DNA from: Pelobacter sp. UBA6093
Lineage (GTDB): Bacteria > Desulfobacterota > Desulfuromonadia > Desulfuromonadales > Syntrophotaleaceae
Direction: 5' to 3'
DNA length: 64,000 nt
Assembly (NCBI GenBank): GCA_002435955.1
Contig: DIWZ01000012.1
Span: 81,284 to 145,283 of the forward strand
The notes under the pieces are model-generated. The model made no database searches. It saw only the letters and a list, made by a program, of their open reading frames with translations, and was not told the DNA's origin. Position 1 is the stretch's first letter. Each line of letters begins with the position of its first letter. Both the position numbers and the translations under genes were made by a program. Below, in pieces: positions 8,969 to 16,101 of the stretch.

Positions 8969-9003
8969 TGCCCATGCTTTTGGACGACGGAGAACAGTTA
9001 CAC

Positions 9004-10032
9004 ATGGATATCCATTTTACGCAACCGAACGGTCGAACCGATGAGCTGGTCGAAGAACTGGTGAAAATAGTCGGGGTGCATCATCCGAGCATCATCCGCG
9101 AAATGATTCTCAGCGCCCTGGCCGCGGGTCAGGAGATCGATTATCTTGCCGATCTGAAATTGATGCGCACCACTCTCAAGGAAATGAGCTTTACAAGTCG
9201 CCTGTTCGGAGCACACCGGGAGCGCAAGAAAGTCACCATTTTCGGCTCCGCCCGCACCTCCAGTGATGCGCCGATTTATCAGAAATGCGTGCAATTTGCC
9301 CGTTTGCTGGCCGACCGGGGGTACATGGTCATTACCGGCGGCGGCGGCGGTATCATGCAGGCCGGCAACGAGGGAGCCGGTGCCGAGAATTCCTTTGCGG
9401 TGAATATTCGCCTGCCCCATGAGCAGGAAACCAATCCGGTGATGAGCCAGAGCCCCAACGTCATCACGTATAAATATTTTTTCAATCGCAAGGTCGCGTT
9501 CCTCAAGGAAGCCTCGGCTGTCGCCCTGTTTCCCGGCGGTTTCGGCACCCTCGACGAGGCCATGGAAACCCTGACGCTGATACAGACCGGCAAGAACCCG
9601 CCCATTCCGCTGGTACTGATCGACGAAGACGATGGCGATTACTGGGAACACCTGCTGCGATTCATGAAAGATCCGCTGCTCAAGCGAGGCCTGATTTCCG
9701 GCGAGGATTTCAGCCTGTTTTCCATTACGCGTGATCCGGTGGAGGCTGTTGCCATCATCGATTCCTTTTACCGGGTGTATCACTCCATGCGGTTCGTCGG
9801 CAAGACCCTGGTCATCCGCCTGAATAAACCGATTACCCGGGAACAGATCGAGATTCTCGAAGCCGAGTTTTCAGAAATCAAGGAGCCGGAAAGTCGTCTG
9901 CAGTTGACCGGACCGCTACCTAACGAAAAGGATCAGCCCGACCTGCTGCCATTACCGCGACTGACGTTTGAATTCAACCGCCGCAGTCACGGTTTGTTGC
10001 TGGCATTCATTCGACGGCTCAATACCTTTTGA
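9004..10032 (+). CDS. LOG-family nucleotide-monophosphate hydrolase-like protein
   Basis: LOG (lysine decarboxylase-like, TIGR00730-type) proteins remove ribose phosphate from nucleoside monophosphates. The diagnostic PGGFGTLDEAME is present, together with the phosphate-binding TGGGGGIMQAGNEGA. At 342 residues it is longer than plain LOG proteins: an extra N-terminal region of ~75 residues and a C-terminal tail of ~100 flank the Rossmann core. ATG 9004 is chosen because GGAGA sits nine bases upstream; an in-frame GTG at 8965 overlaps the preceding stop. Whether it acts on cytokinin-like or housekeeping nucleotides cannot be told. Confidence 0.85.
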   Translation: MDIHFTQPNGRTDELVEELVKIVGVHHPSIIREMILSALAAGQEIDYLADLKLMRTTLKEMSFTSRLFGAHRERKKVTIFGSARTSSDAPIYQKCVQFARLLADRGYMVITGGGGGIMQAGNEGAGAENSFAVNIRLPHEQETNPVMSQSPNVITYKYFFNRKVAFLKEASAVALFPGGFGTLDEAMETLTLIQTGKNPPIPLVLIDEDDGDYWEHLLRFMKDPLLKRGLISGEDFSLFSITRDPVEAVAIIDSFYRVYHSMRFVGKTLVIRLNKPITREQIEILEAEFSEIKEPESRLQLTGPLPNEKDQPDLLPLPRLTFEFNRRSHGLLLAFIRRLNTF

Positions 10033-10033
10033 G

Positions 10034-10552
10034 ATGCCCATGACGAAGAATTCCCATTGCTCGTTTTGCGGTCACCGTTTTGTCGACAACCAACCCTGGC
10101 CCCGCACCTGCCGCCACTGCGGGCAGACCAGCTTTGTCAACCCGCTGCCGGTGGTGGTGATGCTGCTGCCGGTTGAGGACGGCCTGCTACAGATCCGTCG
10201 TGGTAACGAACCGGGCCTCGGCCAATGGGCGTTTCCCGGAGGCTATATCAATCTCGGTGAAACCTGGCAACAGGCCGGTGCCCGCGAGGTGCTGGAAGAA
10301 ACGCATGTGCGGATCGCATCAGATGAAATCCGGGAATTTCGCGTGCGCAGCGCGCCGGACGGCACCTTGTTGATCTTCGGCCTGGCGGCACCGCGCCGCG
10401 CGGAACAGCTGCCGGATTTTTTCCCGACGGACGAAACTACCGAGAGAGCGGTACGCACCGCGCTAACCGGCATGGCGTTTGAGTTGCATGCCGAGGCCGG
10501 CCGAGCTTTTTTTAACGACGACCGGGGGCATGGTTTCTGCCACCGTCGATAA
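10034..10552 (+). CDS. Nudix hydrolase with N-terminal zinc ribbon
   Basis: The 172-residue protein has a four-cysteine zinc ribbon (CSFC at 9-12, CRHC at 26-29) followed by a complete Nudix box starting near residue 69 (GYINLGET, then REVLEET). Members hydrolyse nucleoside diphosphate derivatives; the zinc-ribbon layout resembles NudC-like and ADP-ribose pyrophosphatase-like proteins, but the substrate is not readable here. ATG 10034 lies one base after the preceding stop codon; ATG 10040 is an alternative. The close spacing implies co-transcription with the LOG gene, and both products act on nucleotides. Confidence 0.88.
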   Translation: MPMTKNSHCSFCGHRFVDNQPWPRTCRHCGQTSFVNPLPVVVMLLPVEDGLLQIRRGNEPGLGQWAFPGGYINLGETWQQAGAREVLEETHVRIASDEIREFRVRSAPDGTLLIFGLAAPRRAEQLPDFFPTDETTERAVRTALTGMAFELHAEAGRAFFNDDRGHGFCHRR

Positions 10553-10582
10553 CGACCATCCATCATTCCATTTGAGGTTTCC

Positions 10583-11779
10583 ATGGACGAGGACAAGCGC
10601 GATTTCGAAGACAGCAATGAAGACGAGAATTTTGCCGATCTCCTGGAGCAGAGCCTGGCAGGTATCAAGCCTCTGACCCCGGGCCAGCAGATAGAGGCGA
10701 CGGTATTGCAGATCGGAGAGCAGTGGATATTTCTTGATGTCGGACAGAAAGGCGAGGGGGTACTCGACGCCCGCGAATTCCTCGACGAAGAAGGCAAACC
10801 CACAGTCGCCGCCGGCGATCGCGTCAAGGTGTTTTTCCTCTCCCGAGCCGGTGGCGAATTGCAGTTCACCACCCGCATCGGTGGCGGCGGAGCGGGGCAA
10901 GCCCAGCTGGAAGAAGCCTGGCGCAACGGCATTCCGGTGGAAGGTCGCCTCGAAAAGGAAGTCAAGGGCGGCTACGAAATCCGTCTGCCGGGCAACGTGC
11001 GGGCTTTCTGCCCGTTTTCGCAGCTTGGTTTGCGCCGTGAGGAAAACGCCGCGGAGCTTGTCGGCCAGAGTTTTTCGTTCCAGATCGCCCAGTACGGTGA
11101 GCAGGGGCGCAATATTGTGGTATCCCATCGCGCCATCCTGGAGGAAGAACGCCGTGCGCAACGTGACGCCCTCAAGCAGACCCTCAAGGAGGGGATGGTG
11201 GTCACCGGTACGGTGACGGCTATTCGCGAGTTTGGCGCGTTTGTGGATATCGGCGGCCTCGAAGGGTTGCTGCCTATCTCCGAGATCAGCTACGGGCGGG
11301 TCGATAATATCGAGGAAGTGCTGCAGGTCGGGCAGCAACTGCAGGTGGCGGTTAAAAGCTGCGACTGGGAGGCCGATCGCTTCTCTTTCAGTCTTCGCGA
11401 CACCCAGGCCGATCCCTGGAGCAAGGTCGGGACCCTGTACGCGGAAGGCGCCACCCTTACCGGTACGGTGGCGCGGTTGACCACTTTCGGCGCGTTCGTG
11501 ACGCTGGAAGAGGGCATCGACGGCCTGATCCATATCTCCAAACTCGGTGCCGGTCGCCGTATCAGCCACCCCCGCGAGGTACTGGAAGTCGGTCAACAAC
11601 TGCTTGTGACTATTGAGCAGATCGACCGCGAGCAGCGCCGCATCTCCCTGGCCCCAGCCGGTGCCGGCGCCGAAAGCGCCGCCCCGAAAAGCTATGTCGA
11701 AAAACCCACCGGCGGCTCCATGGGAACGCTGGGGGATATGCTCAAGGGCAAGTTCGAAAAAAAAGGGAAAAAGCGTTGA
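10583..11779 (+). CDS. RNA-binding protein with four S1 domains (RpsA-like)
   Basis: The 398-residue protein has four S1/OB repeats, at about residues 30-105, 115-185, 195-270 and 280-360. Repeats three and four are the most canonical (GTVTAIREFGAFVDIGGLEG and GTVARLTTFGAFVTLEEGID). An acidic N terminus precedes them and a basic tail ends in KGKFEKKGKKR. It is shorter than ribosomal protein S1 (six domains), so it is better called an S1-domain protein, possibly an accessory translation or RNA-decay factor. The start at 10583 follows GAGG at suitable distance. A heptamer tandem array begins five bases after the stop. Confidence 0.88.
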   Translation: MDEDKRDFEDSNEDENFADLLEQSLAGIKPLTPGQQIEATVLQIGEQWIFLDVGQKGEGVLDAREFLDEEGKPTVAAGDRVKVFFLSRAGGELQFTTRIGGGGAGQAQLEEAWRNGIPVEGRLEKEVKGGYEIRLPGNVRAFCPFSQLGLRREENAAELVGQSFSFQIAQYGEQGRNIVVSHRAILEEERRAQRDALKQTLKEGMVVTGTVTAIREFGAFVDIGGLEGLLPISEISYGRVDNIEEVLQVGQQLQVAVKSCDWEADRFSFSLRDTQADPWSKVGTLYAEGATLTGTVARLTTFGAFVTLEEGIDGLIHISKLGAGRRISHPREVLEVGQQLLVTIEQIDREQRRISLAPAGAGAESAAPKSYVEKPTGGSMGTLGDMLKGKFEKKGKKR

Positions 11780-11783
11780 GGCC

Positions 11784-11902
11784 AGTGCTGGGTGCTGGGT
11801 GCTGAGGGCTGAGTGCTGAGGGCTGAGTGCTGAGTGCTGAGTGCTGAGTGCTGAGTGCTGAGTGCTGAGTGCTGAGTGCTGAGTGCTGAGTGCTGAGTGC
11901 TG
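11784..11902. repeat. 17-unit heptamer tandem array (AGTGCTG)
   Basis: Seventeen seven-base units run without interruption. The first six vary (AGTGCTG, GGTGCTG, AGGGCTG), while the last eleven are identical AGTGCTG, a gradient typical of slippage growth from one side. The array lies between the S1-protein stop codon and a strong terminator, so it is transcribed as 3' UTR. A period of seven makes it prone to copy-number change without affecting any reading frame. Confidence 0.97.
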
Positions 11903-11911
11903 ATAACTGAC

Positions 11912-11952
11912 AAACGGCCCCCGGAACAGTGTATTCCGGGGGCCGTTTTTTT
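11912..11952. terminator. Bidirectional terminator between the S1 gene and slyD
   Basis: A perfect 15-bp stem (AAACGGCCCCCGGAA / TTCCGGGGGCCGTTT) with a seven-base loop. A seven-T run follows on the plus strand, and the slyD stop codon abuts the other side. It serves the convergent genes on both strands, more strongly on plus. Confidence 0.92.
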
Positions 11953-12442
11953 AAACAATTTCAACCAGTTCAATATCGAAAGTCAGGTCTTCGCCGGCCA
12001 GCGGGTGGTTGGCGTCGAAGGTGATGGTCGTGTCGGTGACTTCGACCACAGTGACAACCACGCTCTGGTCGTCTTCATCGGTCATTTCCACTTCCTGGCC
12101 GATTTCCGGCTGCATGTCGTCGGGCAGCTCGCTGCGTTCGATGGTGAACACGCATTCTTCGTCGTAGTCGCCAAACGCGTCATCAGAGGCGATGTTTATG
12201 GTTTTTTTATCCCCGGGGGCCATGCCGATGAGGGCTTCTTCAACCTGAACGAAAAATTCCTCTTCGCCGACCACCATTTCAAAAGGGGTCTCTTCGCAGG
12301 TTTCTTCGCAACCGCAATCGTCGCAACCGCACTGATGTTCGTCGGCGTGATGGTCACCGGAAGTAGAGTCGAAGATCGTACCGTCTTCGAGTTTGCCGGT
12401 GAATTTGATTTTTACGCGATCGCCTTTTTTTACCTGTGCCAT
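11951..12442 (-). CDS. slyD: SlyD-like FKBP prolyl isomerase with internal Cys/His metal site
   Basis: SlyD is a cytosolic peptidyl-prolyl isomerase and chaperone that also delivers nickel in some bacteria. The 163 residues show the FKBP half-domain (GDRVKIKFTGKLEDGTIFDST), the insert-in-flap chaperone domain (ALIGMAPGDKKTINI onward) and the second FKBP half (DANHPLAGEDLTFDIELVEI). Unlike E. coli SlyD there is no long His/Cys C-terminal tail; instead a stretch at residues 29-52 within the FKBP fold carries Cys 38, 40, 43, 45 and 49 and His 31, 32 and 36. Metal binding by this insert is inferred. It is monocistronic and convergent with the S1 gene. Confidence 0.93.
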   Translation of the reverse strand: MAQVKKGDRVKIKFTGKLEDGTIFDSTSGDHHADEHQCGCDDCGCEETCEETPFEMVVGEEEFFVQVEEALIGMAPGDKKTINIASDDAFGDYDEECVFTIERSELPDDMQPEIGQEVEMTDEDDQSVVVTVVEVTDTTITFDANHPLAGEDLTFDIELVEIV

Positions 12443-12599
12443 GAATTGAATCCTTCCCTGTAGAGGGGTATTGATTTTATAGCCCGTCTTTGCAGGCTGG
12501 TGACCGTTGGGTCATGTTCTGGCGGTCGGCAACCAGAGCCGCCGCAGAACTGGGGTTGATACAACTATTGTAAGTGCCTCGTCAAGTCGAAAGCGTGTT

Positions 12600-12760
12600 A
12601 GTGCCCTGTGCGGTTAATCGTGTCTTCTAATTCTGGTCCTTTTGGCCGCTGTCTGCGTTACGCCTCCTCGGTTTAGAGCTGGCTAGACCTGCGTCGGCGC
12701 GCCTTGACAGCGACCAAAATGCCGCAAAATTAATTGACGCGATTAACCGCACAGGGCACT
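12600..12760. repeat. 161-bp palindromic element with 21-bp perfect inverted ends
   Basis: Positions 12600-12620 and 12740-12760 are exact reverse complements (outer motif AGTGCCCTGTGCGG). The arms continue as an imperfect palindrome, including a CGCTGTC/GACAGCG core pair, leaving a short central part. No coding sequence is inside. It has the look of a MITE or an over-sized REP element. Its right end overlaps the last codons and stop of the DUF1653 gene. Confidence 0.9.
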
Positions 12761-12973
12761 AGGGTCGTCGACGCATGCAAAACGTGGCGAACTCACGCCG
12801 TCACGCTCCACGGATTCGCAAAAGTTCGCCAGCGGACGGATCCACACGCCCCGATCACCGTAAAGCGCCCGATAGACCACGAACCACTCTTCCGTTTCGC
12901 TGTGGCGGGCGGTTTCCAGCACTTCATAGAGATTGCCCTTGAAGTGGCGGTAGATGCCTTTTTTGAGTTTCAT
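12743..12973 (-). CDS. DUF1653 protein whose C terminus and stop come from a repeat
   Basis: The 76-residue protein matches the short DUF1653 domain along its body (YRHFKGNLYEVLETARHSET, then VVYRALYGDRGVWIRP), a family of unknown function. The domain is complete to about residue 66. The last five codons, SALCG, and the TAA stop lie inside the 161-bp palindromic repeat, so the element apparently inserted near the original stop and now ends the frame. The start at 12973 begins MKLKKGIYRH. No partner gene on the same strand is close. Confidence 0.85.
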   Translation of the reverse strand: MKLKKGIYRHFKGNLYEVLETARHSETEEWFVVYRALYGDRGVWIRPLANFCESVERDGVSSPRFACVDDPSALCG

Positions 12974-13099
12974 CAGCTTGACGCTCTTTCTTCACGCTTC
13001 GGGATGAATCGTACCGAACGATTCTACCAAAGTCTGTATGAGCTTTGGATAAATTCCCGGTTAAATATTTATCCGTAAACGCACGGGACAAATCCCCAG

Positions 13100-13924
13100 T
13101 CAGGACTTTTTCAGTCGGATGCCATCGCCGGTGAGCTCGATGGTGCCGGCTTTGTAGAGTCCGCCGACGGCCTTTTTGAAGGCTTTTTTGCTCATGCCGA
13201 GTTTCCGCTGGATGGCGTCGGCGGGGCTCTGGTCATGCAAGGACAGAAATCCGGTTTTCGCCAGGGCCGCCAGCAGCGTCGCCTGGGCCTGTTCGGTGCC
13301 GGCCTTACCGACGTGATGCAGGGTGACGTCGATCTTGCCGTCCGGGCGCAGGGCTTTGACAAACCCCTTGAATGTATCGCCGGGCTGCATGTCGGGGCGG
13401 ATTTCGTCGCGGTACAGCAGGGCGCCATAGCGATGATTGACGATCATCTTGGCGCCCAGGTCGGTGAACTGCCAGAGCAGCATGTCCACCGACTGGCCTT
13501 CCTGCAGCTCGATCTGCTCCTGCTCCAGCCAGCGGTCGATGCGGCCGCTGGCAAAACAGCGCCCCTGGTCGTCGAGACACACCCGGACAATATAGTTTTG
13601 ACCTTCGCGCATGCGTTTGGGCTGCTCGCTGAAGGGTACCAGCAACTCCTTTTCCATGCCCCATTCGAGGAATGTGCCTTGCTGGCCGGCCTGGTTGACC
13701 CGCAGCAGGGCGAATTCGCCGACTTGGGCGAAGGGGTGGCGCAGCGTCGCCATCGGTTCGCCGGCATGCAGGTACAAAAACACCTCCACGGGGGTGCCGG
13801 GGCGCGCGCCTTCAGGTACTTGGCGGGACGGCAGCAGCACCTGGGTCTCGCCGGTCTGCAGCCAGGCGCCGCGCTGATCGATATGGTCGATGGTCAGGGT
13901 CTGAACCCGGCCGATTTCCAGCAT
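13100..13924 (-). CDS. cvfB: CvfB-family S1-like RNA-binding protein
   Basis: The 274-residue protein resembles CvfB/YitL: tandem S1-like OB folds in the first ~200 residues and a C-terminal winged-helix domain that starts near LLAALAKTGFLSLHDQSPADAI and ends KKAVGGLYKAGTIELTGDGI. CvfB of Staphylococcus binds RNA and affects virulence gene expression; its role in other bacteria is unclear. The start is ATG at 13924, preceded by GAGGAG; a longer frame exists upstream but lacks a ribosome site. It lies downstream of purB on the same strand, separated by the purB terminator. Confidence 0.88.
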   Translation of the reverse strand: MLEIGRVQTLTIDHIDQRGAWLQTGETQVLLPSRQVPEGARPGTPVEVFLYLHAGEPMATLRHPFAQVGEFALLRVNQAGQQGTFLEWGMEKELLVPFSEQPKRMREGQNYIVRVCLDDQGRCFASGRIDRWLEQEQIELQEGQSVDMLLWQFTDLGAKMIVNHRYGALLYRDEIRPDMQPGDTFKGFVKALRPDGKIDVTLHHVGKAGTEQAQATLLAALAKTGFLSLHDQSPADAIQRKLGMSKKAFKKAVGGLYKAGTIELTGDGIRLKKS

Positions 13925-14030
13925 GTTGAATCTCCTCAGGGGGATTGTGCCGCGATGCGGGCAAAACCTCATGCCCGCATTAATTTAAAGGATGCGCAAA
14001 AGAACGCAGAAAAGCAAGTCCGCTTCCGCA

Positions 14031-14062
14031 AAAACCAAGGGGCCGCATCAGCGGCCCCTTGG
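14031..14062 (-). terminator. purB terminator
   Basis: A 12-bp perfect stem (CCAAGGGGCCGC / GCGGCCCCTTGG) around a four-base loop is followed by TTTTTGC on the minus strand, 30 bp after the purB stop. It separates purB from cvfB. Confidence 0.9.
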
Positions 14063-14092
14063 ATTATTATGCGGAGGGATGGCGCGCTGGTT

Positions 14093-15448
14093 TCAGTCCA
14101 GCAGTTCGGCGATCCGGGCCGCCATGCCGGTGTAGCTGGCGGGAGTCATTTCCAGCAGGCGCTGTTTGTCCTCGTCCGCCAGGTCCAGCCCCTCGACGAA
14201 AGAGCGGATGGTGTCGCGGTCGATGGTCTGGCCGCGAGTCAGTTCCTTGAGCTTTTCGTAAGGTTTTTCGATGCCGGCCTTGCGCATCACCGTCTGGATC
14301 GGTTCGGCCAGAACTTCCCAGGCATGGTCAAGGTCGTCGGCCAGTTTGTGCTCGTTGAGCTTGAGCTTGCTCAGACCCTTGAGGGTGGACCGGTAAGCGA
14401 TCATGCTGTATCCGAAGCCGACCCCCATGTTGCGCAGCACCGTCGAGTCGGTCAGGTCACGCTGCAACCGTGAGATCGGCAGTTTGGCCGACAGGTGATT
14501 GAAGATGGCGTTGGCCAGCCCGCAGTTGCCTTCCGAATTCTCGAAATCGATGGGATTAACCTTGTGCGGCATGGTCGAGGAACCGACTTCGCCGGCCACG
14601 GTCTTCTGGCCAAAGTAGGCCATGGAGATATAGGTCCAGATGTCGCGGTTGAGGTCGGTGAGGATGGTGTTCCAGCGCGCCAACGCATCGAACAGCTCGG
14701 CCATGTAGTCGTGCGGCTCGATCTGGGTTGTGAACATGTTCTGCATCAGCCCCAGTTCGTCCTCGATGACGCCCTTGGCCAGCGCCGGCCAGTCGACCTT
14801 GGGATAGGCCGACAGGTGGGCGTTGAAGTTGCCCACGGCGCCGTTGAGCTTGCCGAGAATCTCCACCTGCGCGATGGTGCGGCTCTGCCGTTGCAGGCGT
14901 GCCACGAACACCGCCAGTTCCTTGCCGATGGTGGTCGGCGAGGCGGTCTGCCCGTGGGTGCGCGCCAGCATAGGCATATTTTTGAACGCGTCGGCCAGCT
15001 TTTTCAGATGGTCGATGATCTCCGCCTGCAGGGGCGTCAGCGCCGCCAACCCGTCCTTGAGCATCAGGGCATGGGCAAGGTTGTTGATGTCCTCCGAGGT
15101 GCAGGCGAAATGCAGGAATTCGGACAGATCCTCCATCGAGGTGCCGATCAGTTTTTCCTTGAGGTAGTATTCCACCGCCTTGACGTCGTGGTTGGTCACC
15201 GCCTCGATCTTCTTGATGTGCTGCGCTTCCTCCGGAGAGAAGTTGACGACGATGGCCCGCAGGGCCTGCTCCTCATCGGCCGTCACCGCCCGGCATTCGG
15301 CAATGCCCGGCTCGGCGCACAGCGCCAGCAGCCACAGCACCTCCACCTTGACGCGGTTGCGCAACAGCGCATATTCCGAAAAGCACTCCGTCAACACGGA
15401 AACCTTGGATGCATAACGCCCGTCCAGCGGGCTGATAGCCGTAATCAT
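14093..15448 (-). CDS. purB: Adenylosuccinate lyase
   Basis: PurB catalyses two beta-eliminations in purine synthesis, SAICAR to AICAR and adenylosuccinate to AMP. The 451-residue length and the N terminus MITAISPLDGRYASKV match the E. coli-type family. The superfamily signature SSTMPHKVNPIDFEN is present, together with an ARTHGQTASPTTIGKE segment containing the catalytic histidine region. The start ATG at 15448 is preceded by AGGAG. A good sigma-70 promoter is 33 bp upstream and a terminator follows, so it is probably a single-gene unit away from the other pur genes. Confidence 0.97.
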   Translation of the reverse strand: MITAISPLDGRYASKVSVLTECFSEYALLRNRVKVEVLWLLALCAEPGIAECRAVTADEEQALRAIVVNFSPEEAQHIKKIEAVTNHDVKAVEYYLKEKLIGTSMEDLSEFLHFACTSEDINNLAHALMLKDGLAALTPLQAEIIDHLKKLADAFKNMPMLARTHGQTASPTTIGKELAVFVARLQRQSRTIAQVEILGKLNGAVGNFNAHLSAYPKVDWPALAKGVIEDELGLMQNMFTTQIEPHDYMAELFDALARWNTILTDLNRDIWTYISMAYFGQKTVAGEVGSSTMPHKVNPIDFENSEGNCGLANAIFNHLSAKLPISRLQRDLTDSTVLRNMGVGFGYSMIAYRSTLKGLSKLKLNEHKLADDLDHAWEVLAEPIQTVMRKAGIEKPYEKLKELTRGQTIDRDTIRSFVEGLDLADEDKQRLLEMTPASYTGMAARIAELLD

Positions 15449-15480
15449 GGCAATCTCCTTGTCATTTTGAATAATCCTGC

Positions 15481-15509
15481 ACTATAGACGGACTGGCCGG
15501 ATTCTGCAA
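15481..15509 (-). promoter_or_regulatory. Predicted sigma-70 promoter of purB
   Basis: On the minus strand a -35 TTGCAG (15509-15504), a 17-bp spacer and a -10 TATAGT (15486-15481) lie 33 bp before the purB ATG. No obvious PurR-type operator palindrome was recognised. Confidence 0.65.
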
Positions 15510-15726
15510 GCTTCTTGGGGGATTCTCAATGGTCGAATCGATCCGTGTTTGCGGCATTAAAGAGCATTTTCCAAAAGGTGGTGAAGAGATATGAAAAACG
15601 TTCATGCGGTATTTTAAGTACTGAGTCCTTCAGCGTTTCGGCTCTCTTCCGGAAGATACTGAGGCGGCTTGCTATGCCTGGTCTTTGCTGGACAGACATT
15701 CCCCCTGTTTTTTCGCCCCCCAAACG

Positions 15727-15909
15727 CTAAACCTTGACGAGATAATGCGCCGGCTGTCGCCGGAGTACGCCGTTGTTTTCAATCTGCGTCATAATCGGGC
15801 TGGACATTTTTTTCAAAATCGTTATAAACCCATCGTATGTGATGAGGAACCTTGTCTGCAGGGGGTGGTGAGAGATCTTTCCCTGGGGTGGTCATGGGCA
15901 ATTGGTTGA
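15727..15909 (+). pseudogene. Remnant of a REP-associated tyrosine transposase (RAYT, Y1 family)
   Basis: The frame LNLDEIMRRLSPEYAVVFN followed by RHNRAGHFFQNRYKPIVCDE matches the region of RAYT/Y1 transposases just before the conserved tyrosine-bearing helix (typical form: LxxGYAxxFNRRHxRxGHLFQNRYKSIxCxExxYL). The N-terminal catalytic HUH domain is absent, and the frame ends after RDLSLGWSWAIG instead of continuing into RYIHLNPLRA. No matching N-terminal half is recognised upstream (15449-15726). RAYTs are known to mobilise or maintain REP palindromes, and this window holds several REP-like copies. Confidence 0.8.
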
Positions 15910-16101
15910 TAGATTGCCCCGGGACTTCTTCATGGCTGAAATAATTTTGCACTGTTCGGGAGCAGGCGCCATGTAGCCAGAGAGCGTTAACGTGTCTTTA
16001 TCGCCGATGGGTGCCCGTCAGGTTAGTTTTCACAAGAATGTCCCCCTTAGAACAAGGATGGTGTCGCCATTTTATACCGACTCTTCTTACTATTTTTATT
16101 C

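Noticed and set aside
11784..11902. Possible CRISPR array
   Set aside because: The period is seven bases with no spacers; it is a simple tandem repeat and no cas genes are nearby.
15515..15730. 71-codon frame upstream of the transposase remnant
   Set aside because: No similarity to the missing N-terminal half of RAYT proteins and no ribosome site; treated as non-coding.
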